A DNA stretch of 64,000 nt from Acanthochlamys bracteata (taxonomy: Eukaryota; Streptophyta; Magnoliopsida; Pandanales; Velloziaceae), in contig CM034131.1 of NCBI GenBank assembly GCA_019914995.1, positions 6,480,501 through 6,544,500 on the forward strand, given 5' to 3'. How positions within the stretch are numbered: position 1 is the stretch's first letter; every line of letters starts with the position of its first letter. Of the stretch, positions 12,997-23,799 are shown piece by piece. The position numbers were made by a program, and so were the translations under genes. A model generated the notes under the pieces. It was not told where the DNA came from, ran no database searches, and saw only the letters and a list, made by a program, of their open reading frames with translations.

Positions 12997-15036
12997 CTTT
13001 CAACTGGTCCTATCTTTGCTTTTGTCAAAGTGAAGCAGTCCATTGTGCATATGGTTTGTAACACAGCTGTTCCTATCTTCTGTCGTTGTCTTGGTTCTTT
13101 GTAAAGGGCCGGGTAGTCTATATGCCAGTTTTGATCTTCTGTAACTTTTTACATTTTTGTTCAATTAATTGGTCAGCCTTTGACAATGCACAATGTTTGA
13201 ATGTGTCTAAGAAGATGATCGCGTGGTCTAAGGTAAGTCCCAAGATAGTGTCCTCAAGCTAAAATAGTTCTATATATACCTGACAAGTATTGTTCATGTG
13301 TGGTATATTCGGTGATTTTGTTTGATACGAAATAGGCTTTTGTTATAATAGTTCAGAGCAACTAATTACTGGACATTTGATTCTGTTGTATTTACAATGG
13401 TGCAATTTCTTTTCCGTATCTTGACATTTTCCTTATGAACGAAGAATGCAACGGACCACAATCAGGTTCAATGCTGAATCCACTGATTTCACTTGGGATT
13501 CTACTTTGGACAAAAGAATGTTGAGAGCATTCTTTTGTCCACAATCAGGTTGTGGACAAAAGAATTCAGCGGACCACAATCTCGGCATGTCCATATTTTG
13601 CGTTCTACTTTGTTGAGAGCATTCTTTTGTGTTTCACTTGGGAATCGTTTGGTTACAACGAACTCAGTTTTTAGAAAGTAAAATTTTGAGAAATAAGTTT
13701 TTTTATAAATGAATCTGAAATTGAGTTAAGCTTTTATGTTTTACTATATTTAAAATTAAGTGTGAAAGTGATATTTTATAGTTATTTATATTTTAAAATA
13801 AGTCTAGAAGTGATTTTTTTTAAGAATAAATGAGTTGGAGAGGACTAATACATGCCTTTGGTGCCTCAAGTATTTCTAATTATTAATTTATGATATAATG
13901 GAATTAGATAGTGTTAAGTAAGATTATCAAAATTTCGATTTAAATTTTAAAATTTTATGGTTTTATTTGATCAAAATGATCATATTTGAAATAAAATTTT
14001 TTTTGAATAAAATCTCATCGGATTCCAATTTAAATTTTAAAATAGATAAAATTGATCATTTTACGATTGTATAAGATTTTATTTTGAAAGAAATTTTATA
14101 ATTAACTAAATTTAAGAAAATTTTTGAGAGTTTTTTATAAAATTTAAGAGTTTTTTACAAAATATAGAGAGATTTTTTACAAACTTAAAAGATTTTTAAA
14201 CATTTTTTAAAAATATATTAAAAGAAAATTTAAAAATATTAGAAATTTTTTATAAATATCTTTGCTAGTATTAAATAATTTTATAAATTTATCAGTAATT
14301 AAAATCTTATTTAATTTAAAATTTTAATTTTATGATCATATTCAAGCGAAACGATTCTACTTTAGATTTTAATTTTGACAACTTAATATTAAGGTACATT
14401 TGGCAACACTAATAAGTGCTTGTCATTTAAAAATTTAAAAAAATTTTCAAAAATATTTATAATATTTTATATTTTAAAAATATTTTTAGAAAATATGAAA
14501 CATTTAAATATTATATACTTTTTATATACATAATTTTTAATATAAAAAGTAAGTTTATTTAAAAAATTATAAATCTTTTTTGTTTTAAAAAAGTTTTTTA
14601 TAATAAGCATTCCTAAAGGTTTTTTTAGTGAATCTGAATAAAAATACCTGGCGTCAAACTTGTTCATTGTAATAGGTTGTGCAATTCTGTTTCTGTACAT
14701 CTTCTACTGAAGTTTACCAGTAAAATTGGCCCTCTTTTACAACGCTTATTTGAGAAGTAGTTTATTCAATTTTTAATTATATATATTTTTATAAAATTTT
14801 ATAATATTTATAAAATTATTTAAATTTGATAAATTTAAAAAAATTTTATGCAGCAAAAATTATTTATTTTTAAAATCAAAATTATTTAAAACTTATTTAT
14901 CGAAATCGAACATATATTTTAGATAAATTCAGTCCGTACCTTGACCATTAAAACCACAATGTCAAAAATGTAGCCGCCAAATGATCAAAACAACAAAGGG
15001 CAACATCGTCATTATCCAGTTTCCGTATAAGCGTGG
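12997..15036. other. Intergenic, strongly AT-rich
   Basis: The GTE 3' flank runs to about 13200. Then comes a patch of short internal repeats with a perfect hairpin (listed separately). From 13700 to 14950 it is very AT-rich sequence full of AAATTTT-type words, with no coding signal. Confidence 0.6.
13508..13540. repeat. Perfect 13-bp hairpin within repeated sequence
   Basis: GGACAAAAGAATG is followed by the loop TTGAGAG and the exact reverse complement CATTCTTTTGTCC. The half-site TTGAGAGCATTCTTTTGT recurs at about 13612-13629, and CGGACCACAATC occurs at about 13451 and 13569. This looks like the rearranged remains of a small inverted-repeat element. Identity unknown. Confidence 0.6.
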
Positions 15037-16136
15037 ATGGCGAGTAGGGTTTTCTCTCTGGCTATTAACTCACGCGCTTCCTCTGAGCTCATCTCTCATT
15101 TCTTTCACAGCAGCCGAGGCGAGCGGGCAACTGGACCAAAGCCGCCAAGGTTGGCAACATCCTCTCGCTCTGTCGATCTCCTTCTTGTAATCGGTCGTGG
15201 AGACTGTTTTATTTACTTGTAGATCTATATAGTTAATCTTTAGATCCGGGTATGGGTGCTCAGTTACGTAGGTTTTGCTTTTAAGTTTCTAGCTATCTGA
15301 GTGTTTTGCAATGGATTATAGTTTTTTGAGTGATCTGTACTGTAAATGCTGAAGGAAGTTGTTTGATTGCAGGATCTGTATGAATCTGTATTATTTCCAT
15401 TTATTTGAATAATGTTCTAGTTAATATTTACTAACTAGACACTGAATCTCGAGGCGATATTTGGATGCTTTGTCTGGAATCTCATAACACTTACAACTGA
15501 TTGAAAACTACGTTGATAGCATGGCTATCATGAAGATATGATTTCACACTGAGAGAGATAGAAAATGAAGAAGTGGTTAGTTTACACAAGTTTCTGCGTG
15601 AATCTTATGTTTGTCTGGATGAAACCTCTAAGTAGTTGGATTTTTGCTTTAAATTACCGTAGTGAGCTTTCTGTAGAGCTTGAATGAATCTGACTTGTTT
15701 TTAAGTGAAAATGCTGCTTGTCAAGCTTTACTGTGTTAGTATGGATCTGGTATCAGCTGGTTATGGAAGGTATTTGTTTATCTTCAGCAAATAACTATCC
15801 TTTGTGTAGTACTTAAGTTGAAGCTTATGGAGATTATTTGGTTATGAAACATTACAGAGAATGCTCGAGTATGAAACATTTAGTTGTTTGAAGGTTAAGA
15901 TAGCACTTACAGTGACATGTGTAGGTTCTCCTTGATGCAACTTGCAACTTGTTTTATATTTTCTTTCTATATTCTGATTGGTCGTCATCCCTTCTTTTGT
16001 AGAGGATTAGAGGGTCAAATATTTAGGAAGTGTTTTGCATTTGGTCCTCCAGTTTTGCAGCCATAGTTTGTAGTTTGATGTAGCACTGATATATTTCTAA
16101 TGGTGGACTTATTTTTCAGGTGTGCTTAGTGGCACA
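15037..16136 (+). other. Likely 5' leader and leader intron of the ADP/ATP carrier
   Basis: A GC-richer stretch at 15040-15150 precedes a good donor (CGCCAAG|GTTGGC, about 15150). An acceptor (TTTTTCAG) lies at about 16120, just before the carrier ATG at 16137. A leader intron of about 970 bp is inferred. No coding potential is seen in between. Confidence 0.5.
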
Positions 16137-17630
16137 ATGGCCGACGAGCTGCATACACCCTCTGTAATAACAAAAATACGTAGGGAGTCTTTTCTGGCAT
16201 TCAGGCTGTCGCCATATTCATGTGCCAGGAGTGCTAGCCTTTGCAATCCTGTTAATTATGCTAATGGGGGTCTGCAGAACCCAGTTCTTCAAACTTACTC
16301 TTGTAATGTCACCATGAACATTCCCTCCGTTTCTACCCTCGCCACATTCTCCACTGTCTATGCACATGCCCCATCAGAGAAAGGGCCTTATGGATTTCTA
16401 ATTGATTTTATGATGGGTGGAGTTTCTGCTGCTGTTTCTAAAACTGCTGCTGCTCCAATCGAGCGTGTGAAACTTTTGATTCAGAACCAGGATGAAATGA
16501 TCAAATCTGGCAGGCTTTCACAGCCGTACAAAGGTATCATGGACTGTTTCAGCCGCACTGTGAAGGAGGAAGGTGTTATTGCTCTATGGAGAGGAAACAC
16601 AGCTAATGTTATTCGATATTTTCCAACACAGGTAGTTTCATTTTTCTAATGGTTATTCATGCTGATCTATTCTATTGTGCATTGTGGGTAGTTAATTTTT
16701 GTTCTTTGTGACTCTAGGCCTTGAACTTTGCATTTAAGGATTACTTCAAGGCGCTCTTCAATTTCAAGAAAGACAGGGATGGTTACTGGAAGTGGTTTGC
16801 TGGTAACTTGGCATCTGGTGGCATGGCTGGTGCGTCATCACTCCTGTTTGTGTACTCTCTTGATTATGCTCGAACCCGGTTGGCAAATGATGCAAAGGCT
16901 GCAAAGAAGGGAGGTGAAAGGCAGTTTAATGGTTTGATTGATGTTTACAAGAAGACTCTGGCAAGTGATGGCGTTGCTGGGCTATACCGTGGATTCAACA
17001 TCTCCTGTGTTGGCATCATTGTGTACCGTGGCCTTTACTTTGGAATGTATGATTCTCTCAAGCCTGTGGTGTTGGTTGGCGCATTGCAGGTAAGCCTTAT
17101 TCTTAAATGAATTGTTGACAGACCTTGTTCTTGATTAAGCACATTTGTTTATGAGTTCCTTAAAGTTGTATGGAATGCATGACTTGGCAAGTGCTGTTAG
17201 TTTGCACCCTTTTTATTTCTGTGCATGAATGTGGTTGGATGTTTTCATTATCTGCCCTTTTATAATGCATGCTATGCTGAGCAGTAACTTTTACTTTGCA
17301 GATTGTTGACTGGTGTTCTTTGTTTTGCAGGATAACTTCTTTGCAAGTTTCTTGCTTGGATGGGGAATCACCATTGGTGCTGGACTTGCCTCGTATCCAA
17401 TTGATACAGTTCGTAGAAGAATGATGATGACATCTGGTGAGGCTGTCAAATACAAGAGCTCGCTTGACGCGTTCTCTCAGATAATGAAGAATGAAGGAGC
17501 AAAGTCTCTGTTTAAGGGTGCTGGTGCGAATATCTTGCGTGCTGTGGCAGGTGCTGGTGTCCTTGCTGGTTATGATAAACTGCAGGTTCTTGTCTTCGGC
17601 AAGAAGTATGGATCTGGTGGTGGAGGCTAA
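16137..17630 (+). CDS. AAC: Mitochondrial ADP,ATP carrier (adenine nucleotide translocator)
   Basis: Exchanges cytosolic ADP for matrix ATP across the mitochondrial inner membrane. Three coding exons, 16137-16631, 16718-17089 and 17331-17630, are all phase 0 and give 388 residues, normal for plant carriers with an N-terminal extension. The first 75 or so residues are a variable, Ser/Arg-containing leader typical of the plant protein. The three mitochondrial-carrier repeats follow: [13 protein letters not shown] in the first, [12 protein letters not shown] in the second and [13 protein letters not shown] in the third. RRRMMM is the diagnostic nucleotide-carrier signature. The C-terminus is Gly-rich (KKYGSGGGG). 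Nothing is broken. The Arabidopsis family has several AAC paralogues and I cannot say which one this matches. Confidence 0.96.
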
Positions 17631-19052
17631 TAACTTAGATGATGATGACAAAAACTATATTTCAATTGTGGCTTCTTTTTCTTCATTTTGAATAATTTAG
17701 ATCAGGAACTACATTTCATGGACTTTTGTGTGATGCATGGAGATCTTAGTTTCCTTGAGTCATTTCTTTTTATTTTCTAATTGAGGTATGGTGTTAAGGT
17801 CTCCTTTTTTGTCTGGTTAGGTATTATCTAGAACTTGTGATGGCATTTAGTGATGAAATTTGGACTTTTTAAATGTGTCTTGGTTGTTTCCTTCATTGGA
17901 ATTTTTTGCTCCACAATTTTGTTGTCATAGTAAACTCTTAAGGTTAATTTTCTTTTGTAGATGTTATCTTCTATTTAGCAACATCATTTCATGTTGGGAA
18001 TGTTGAGGTCTAATCTATAGAAATGACTTCAACTTTGGCGATTGCAGAGTTTTTAGATGTGGTGTTCTCAAAGCTGTGCTGTTGGTTGATGTGAATGTTT
18101 GTTGCTTAGAAATCTCTATTATCTAATATATGTTTGGAGCGTGGAAATTCTCTGAGTGAAATTAGAAATGCCATTTCTGTAACTATCTAATCAAACGTAT
18201 GCCTGTGATGTCCGCAGCTCTGTTGAGCTTATGTTGGTTTAAATGCAGCGTTTGGATTCGTTCTTCGTCGGTGTAATCTTTTGGTTGAGATCTGATTTAA
18301 GTAACAACGCCTAGCAGCATGCTTAGCTTGTTTAGGCTTCGCTGCTCAACCAATTTCTGACAGTGCATGGTTTCCAACATCTGGTGAGAGTAACAATTCT
18401 CCACAGGTTCTTCCTTAATTTTCAATGCTGTGAAGAATCCTGCAAACTAAAGCAAAGTAAACCTTACAAGCAGATGGTATCTGTAACTAAAGCTAAATTG
18501 AATTGCCGTACCTTTTTAGAATTATAAGATATTCAATTCTTCGTCATTTGATACTTGACTGAAGTACAAACATTTCAGGATGGCAAAGTTCACCAGTTAA
18601 ACTATGGAATTTTGAATGTAAGCAAACATCATTAGCATAGTAGTAGAAGACAGACGGTTGGATGCCCAGATTGTTCACCTGCCTCCCAGTCGTTATTCTT
18701 TTAATCACATTGTACTGATTAAAAGAATATGGATCGACCTAAACTCAAATAAAAGCTTCCATTTCCAGTTAAGTCGTCTCTAGCATTCTTTGACAAAATA
18801 CAGAAACAGAGAAGATTCTGGTGAACAATTTCACTAGGAAAGCCGTATGGAGTTTGAATTGAAAATAACATCTTGTAAAAGAAATTTGGAGCTAAGCATA
18901 TATTTCAAGACTGGAAAGGGAAGGCATATCATGGGAAAAAGGCTTATAGTTTATATACATCATGTGCTTTCTATCAATTTTGGTTATTATGTTGCTAGGT
19001 ATTAAATATTCTGTATATATATGTAAGCAAATAATGCAGCAAGTCTAAAATA
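17631..19052. other. Intergenic, convergent 3' flanks
   Basis: The 3' UTR of the carrier (+) probably runs to about 17950, and the 3' flank of the receptor kinase (-) ends at 19052. No ORF with coding character and no recognisable repeat. Confidence 0.55.
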
Positions 19053-22000
19053 TCAGGTATTGCCTCCAGCAGCATCAAGCCATGTGACAACTTTGTCAAT
19101 TGAGGGTCTGTGCCTTGGTTCTTGATTGATGCACTTGCAAGCAATTTCAAGGACTTTGAGAAGTTGCTTCTCATGTGCCCTATCCCAGATGAATGGATCA
19201 TATATGAGTTCTTCCTTCCTCTCCGACTTCATATGAAGAACCCATGAGACCAAATCTATGCAACCTTTTGCCTTGCAAACATCGACAGGCCTTCTACCAG
19301 TTAGAAGCTCCAATAGTACAACCCCAAAGCTGAAGACATCACCTCTAAGTGTGGCTGTCAATGTCTGGCTGTATTCAGGAGGAATGTAACCCAATGTTCC
19401 CACTAAATCAGTAGTAACATGAGTGTCATAGGGACGGATAAGCCTTGAAAGGCCAAAATCAGCCAAATGAGCTTCAAATCTTTCATCCAGGAGTATGTTG
19501 CTTGATTTGACATCTCGATGGATGATATTAGGTTGACAGACATTGTGCAAGTAAGACAAACCCTTAGCTGCACCTTGGGCTATCTTCAATCTTGCTTCCC
19601 AGCTCAGCAAAGAACCTCCATCCTCCTTCTCGTGCAGCCAGTAATCGAGGCTACCATTCTCCATATACGAATAAATGAGTAACCTCTCATTGCCATGAAT
19701 ACAATAGCCGTTTAGAGTCACAAGGTTCCTGTGTTGAGCCTTGGAGAGGGATTCAACTTCTGCACGGAACTCACGCTCCATTTGCCCGCAATCACCTGAG
19801 AGCTTCTTGATTGCTGCCTTTGAACCATTAGGGAGGTAAGCCTTGTAGACCAAGCCAAATCCACCACAACCAATGATGTTTGCTTGATCAAAATTGTTAG
19901 TAGATTTAAGAATGTCATATATAGTCAGTTCCCTGCACTCTGAACTTGGAAAGAATAATACCATTCTTGAACTCAGCGAATCCGATAGCCTGTGTGAACT
20001 ATTCTCCCGATCATCTTCTTCTCGAAAATCAGCAGCATCTTTCTTTGACATGTTGAGAAACATGACAGAAAGAAGAACTGCAATGCCAATTCCAATACCA
20101 ATGGTTATGCCAACAATGCTGCTTTTCCCAATCCTGCCGACTTTTGAGGACACTCCTGCTCTTTGCTTCATCACCTGTGTAACATTGGTACATAGACTGG
20201 GAACTCTACATAATCGAGGGTTACCTTCAAAACTGGAATTAGAGAAGGTAAAGAATTGGCCTCCGGCTGGTATCACACCTTCCAAATGGTTGTGTGCGAC
20301 ACAAAACCTTGATAAGAAGGTGAGATTGCTCAAAGATTTAGGAATAGAACCAGAGAGGTTATTGCATGATAGATCGAGTACTTCTAGATTCTCCATTCCA
20401 GAGAGGGTTTCAGGAATAGTGCCTGTGATGTTGTTGTTACTTAGATCCAACACATGCAGCTCCTTCAACTGCCCAAATTCAGGCCATATTGTCCCATTCA
20501 ACCTGTTATCATTGAGGCACAAGGACGGAGGGAAGCTAGAGACTTGTTTGTACTGAAGACCATGGACACTTTGATTGCGCTTCACATAGAGTGGCACACT
20601 TGTCACTGTAGGCAGAGGTAAATGATGGCCTGAAGTGAGACTCTTCAACTGAGTCAAGCTTTTTGGGATCTCACCCATAAGGGAATTGTTGGAAATGTCC
20701 AAGTAAAATAGATTGTTAAATTGCCCTATCCAGGAAGGGATGTGTCCAGTCAAATTATTCCAAGACAAATCCAAAACTTCTAATTTCTTGCAACCCATTA
20801 ACCATATTGGTATTTTGCCTCTAAGACCACTATTGCCCAACGCAAGAATCTGCAAATTATCAAATCCTTTATCAGGCAATTGTGGAACCTCTTCGCCATG
20901 GAAGTTCCTAGTGAGGATGATTGTCGTGAGATTCTTGCACTCTCGGAGCACTGTCAGTGCGCCAGATACATTTGCAAAAGTGTTGTTAGACAACGAAATG
21001 AACGAAAGGGACACTAGGCTTTTGTACTCTTCAGGGACTCTGCCTGACAAGTTGTTCTTGGCAACACTCAAGGTCTTCAATTCCTTGCAATTGGAGAGGC
21101 TAACGGGAAGAATCCCAGTGAAGTTATTGGTGGCAAGGTCAATTGAACTAAGACTTTCCATCAAAGAGAAATCAATAACATCGATGCTACCACTTAGACA
21201 ATTGTTTCTTAGGGAGATTTCCTGAAGCATCGAGCAAAATGAAAGAGATGGCGGAAATTCACCAGAGAATAAATTAGAGTGCATCACCAATTGTTCAAGA
21301 TTAGTGAGGTTTGCAAACACATCCGGAATTCGACCGGTCAATCTATTTTCAGAAATAATCAATACTCTCAAATTTGAAAGCATACCAAGTCTCCGGCTCA
21401 GATGACCAGAAATGCCATTTGTCGAAATGCAAAGCTTCTCCAACACTACCAATTCAAAAACAGAATCAGGTAGATTACCTGAAAGCGAGTTACTTTTCAA
21501 ATTGAGCTCTCGCAAAGATTCACTGCAGCTTGGAACTCCATCTCCTCTGGGGAGCTCACCGGAGAACAGATTCGCCGACAAATCTAGGACTTTGATCGTC
21601 TTAGAACCCAAACAAACATCAGGGCCAATTTCACCGACCAGGGAATTGTTACTAACATTGAATGCAATCAAGTTGTTCAACCCAGATATGTCTACCAGCG
21701 ACCCATTGAAGCCATTGCTAGACAAATTCAAAATTCTAATAGCCGGCAATGTCGCGAGAACATCGATCGGGCCGGAGAGTCTGTTATAGCTAAGATCAAG
21801 AATTTCAAGAAAACGTAAACCAGAGATTTCAACAGGAACATTACCAAATAGAAAATTGTTGGATAAATTCAGAAACCGGAGATGAGCCAAGTTAGAGAGA
21901 GATGTTGAAACTGGTCCCTTGAGACCTTTACAAGGAAGCAACAGTTCAACAACTCGATCATTAACAGGTGAGCATTGGATTCCTTCCCAATGACAGCAAG

Positions 22001-22175
22001 AAATATTTGAATCCCAGCTTGAACGAGTGGTGCCGAAAGAAAGATTGCCGGAGAACTCAAGAAGAGCTTGCCTGTCAACAGGGTGACACTGCTCACAAAC
22101 AGAAACAGTGAAGAAAAGAAAGATAAACAAAGATTTGAAAAGAAAATGAGAATGGGAAGAAGTTGGGGAGCACAT
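19053..22175 (-). CDS. LRR receptor-like kinase, phytosulfokine-receptor (PSKR2-like) type
   Basis: Plasma-membrane receptor kinase of LRR subfamily X; PSKRs bind the sulfated peptide phytosulfokine. One uninterrupted exon encodes 1040 residues (Arabidopsis PSKRs are about 1000-1040). In order: signal peptide 1-27; N-terminal cap with a Cys pair near WDSNISCCHWEGIQC; about 20 LRRs; the island-like interruption near residues 515-545 (VPLYVKRNQSVHGLQYKQV), which matches the PSKR island position; the last LRRs with LEVLDLSCNNLSGSIP; a Cys pair near NPRLCRVPSLC; TM about 685-707. The kinase covers about 760-1035 with the glycine loop GCGGFGLVYKAYL, catalytic Lys in AAIKKLSG, HRDVKSSNILLD and DFGLSRLI. 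All catalytic residues are present, so it should be active. PSKR versus the PSY1R paralogue rests on the island and the kinase wording. The assignment is by family knowledge, not by alignment. Confidence 0.92.
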   Translation of the reverse strand: MCSPTSSHSHFLFKSLFIFLFFTVSVCEQCHPVDRQALLEFSGNLSFGTTRSSWDSNISCCHWEGIQCSPVNDRVVELLLPCKGLKGPVSTSLSNLAHLRFLNLSNNFLFGNVPVEISGLRFLEILDLSYNRLSGPIDVLATLPAIRILNLSSNGFNGSLVDISGLNNLIAFNVSNNSLVGEIGPDVCLGSKTIKVLDLSANLFSGELPRGDGVPSCSESLRELNLKSNSLSGNLPDSVFELVVLEKLCISTNGISGHLSRRLGMLSNLRVLIISENRLTGRIPDVFANLTNLEQLVMHSNLFSGEFPPSLSFCSMLQEISLRNNCLSGSIDVIDFSLMESLSSIDLATNNFTGILPVSLSNCKELKTLSVAKNNLSGRVPEEYKSLVSLSFISLSNNTFANVSGALTVLRECKNLTTIILTRNFHGEEVPQLPDKGFDNLQILALGNSGLRGKIPIWLMGCKKLEVLDLSWNNLTGHIPSWIGQFNNLFYLDISNNSLMGEIPKSLTQLKSLTSGHHLPLPTVTSVPLYVKRNQSVHGLQYKQVSSFPPSLCLNDNRLNGTIWPEFGQLKELHVLDLSNNNITGTIPETLSGMENLEVLDLSCNNLSGSIPKSLSNLTFLSRFCVAHNHLEGVIPAGGQFFTFSNSSFEGNPRLCRVPSLCTNVTQVMKQRAGVSSKVGRIGKSSIVGITIGIGIGIAVLLSVMFLNMSKKDAADFREEDDRENSSHRLSDSLSSRMVLFFPSSECRELTIYDILKSTNNFDQANIIGCGGFGLVYKAYLPNGSKAAIKKLSGDCGQMEREFRAEVESLSKAQHRNLVTLNGYCIHGNERLLIYSYMENGSLDYWLHEKEDGGSLLSWEARLKIAQGAAKGLSYLHNVCQPNIIHRDVKSSNILLDERFEAHLADFGLSRLIRPYDTHVTTDLVGTLGYIPPEYSQTLTATLRGDVFSFGVVLLELLTGRRPVDVCKAKGCIDLVSWVLHMKSERKEELIYDPFIWDRAHEKQLLKVLEIACKCINQEPRHRPSIDKVVTWLDAAGGNT

Positions 22176-22938
22176 TGCCGTAGAGAAGATTAACAGTAAA
22201 GTTTGAGTTGGTAAGAAAAAATTAACAGTACATTGTTTCTGAAACTGGATTTGAAGGAAAACCAGGGTTTCAGGGAAAGAGAGAAAACGAAAGGAAATTT
22301 TTTATAGGTGCTGCTTTTAACTTCTGCAGCTTCTGCGTCTGAAGAATGAAGAGGTTGCGAGAAAGAAGGGCTTCTGCAGTTGGGTCACCAGAAATGCTAC
22401 TTGGTGACCGTGTTGGTGTTTAGGGAGAAGTTTAAAAAGGGAGAAGTTCGAGTTTTTGCCTGCTTCATAAAATTGGTTAGGACTTAGGGTTTATGCGAAT
22501 ATATATATAAAGAAGGTATTGAGATTTTCCTTTCGTAGATATTTTTACTCATTCTGAGTGAATTTTGGCATTAATTTAAAATTTTTTTATTCTAATTTTT
22601 TATTTTATATTTTTAAATTGAATTTTAAAATATTTTATTTTTTTTTTAATTTAAAAATTACTAAAAAATTTTACGTCGTAAAATATTATTATTATTTATT
22701 TTATTATTTTTGAGATAAAAATTTTATTTTTAAATATTTTAAATTTCAGAATTTTTTTAAAAATATTTCTAAATATTTTAAAGTCATTTGATCATGTGAT
22801 TATAATTCAATCAAACAATTATAGATATAAAGCAAAAGTTTGTTTTATTTAAATAAAAAATAGGTTATGACCGTTTAATCGTTTGTATCAAATGACTAAA
22901 TTAAACATTATAAGCGTGTTTATATTTTTCGTTGTAAT
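22176..22938 (-). other. 5' leader and promoter of the receptor kinase
   Basis: About 300 bp of mixed-composition sequence upstream of the kinase ATG, then AT-rich DNA up to the LTR element. No other gene is seen. Confidence 0.5.
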
Positions 22939-23469
22939 TGTGACGGGCCAAAAGTTTTTACCTTGGCTCGTGCGGCAGTTAGTCACACTTCTTTATGACT
23001 AAGTCAGCTTTTATCCAAATGAGCTATCAAAAATAATTAAGAAAATTTGAATGGACTAGAGGAAAAGTAAGAAACACTTGAAGAGAGCTTTTTAGAAGGA
23101 AAACTTTTGTATTGTTTGGCTTGGTTACAACTCTTGCATGAATTCTTTGATTTGCTTGATGGCCCCAAATAAAAGCTCACCCTACTATTTATAGTTCTCC
23201 ACCTTCCTCAACAGACAGTGGAGATTGTTTTGATCGGACGGTAGAGAATACATGATCCAGAAAGTTCTTACAAAATATTTCTTATAAAAATCTCTATCTT
23301 TCTAGAGTATTCCCTAACCTACTCTAGATTTAAACCAACTATCTTATATCTAGAGTATTTTATCATACTTTAGACTTTACTTATGCACAAGATAAATTTA
23401 CCTAGGCAAAAAGTACTTTACCAAGGTAATTTCGATAGGGAGAATAGCCAAAATAGCCATACCGTGATA
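22939..23469 (-). repeat. 3' LTR of the chromovirus
   Basis: Starts TGTGACGGGCC and ends ACCGTGATA on the + strand. It aligns by eye along its length with 25544-26066, including TTTGGCTCGTGCG-like and ACACTTGAAGAGAGCTTTTT stretches. The terminal CA has become TA. Confidence 0.88.
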
Positions 23470-23482
23470 TTCTCCCCCACTT
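23470..23482 (-). other. Polypurine tract
   Basis: On the - strand this reads AAGTGGGGGAGAA and abuts the 3' LTR. It is the position and composition expected for the plus-strand primer of an LTR element. Confidence 0.75.
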
Positions 23483-23496
23483 ATTTCACGATGCTC

Positions 23497-23757
23497 TCAT
23501 CGCAGTTGTTTGGAGCTGTAGCGGAACTCTTGGATCTTATGGTGGAATGGCCATAAGTCATCTTCATGTTCCCAACTTGACTCATCGTCTGGTCGACCCT
23601 TCCACTTGACCAAATATTCAGAATAACATGGATGGTTACCACGCCTTGGGATGAATCGATGTCCCAAAATTTCTTCCACGTTCCGTTCGGGTGTCATCAT
23701 AATGGATGCTGAAGCTCTTAAAGATGCTGCGGTATTTTGATCCTCCCTTAGTTTCAT
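23497..23757 (-). pseudogene. Chromodomain end of the chromovirus pol
   Basis: An 86-codon open stretch ending just before the polypurine tract. The chromodomain is recognisable by EEILGHRFIPRRG, YLVKWKGRPDDESSWEHEDDL and PFHHKIQEF. Chromodomains sit at the integrase C-terminus of chromoviruses and direct insertion to marked chromatin. Here the domain is preceded within about 40 bp by protease-region sequence and an in-frame stop, so the integrase body is missing. Confidence 0.85.
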
Positions 23758-23799
23758 GTTGAGATGATCTGGTTCTTTTGGGATGATCTGGATTGTTGG

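Noticed and set aside
19894-21789. Long + strand open frames (up to 220 codons) opposite the receptor kinase
   Set aside because: They are antisense reflections of the LRR gene and have no protein-family character.
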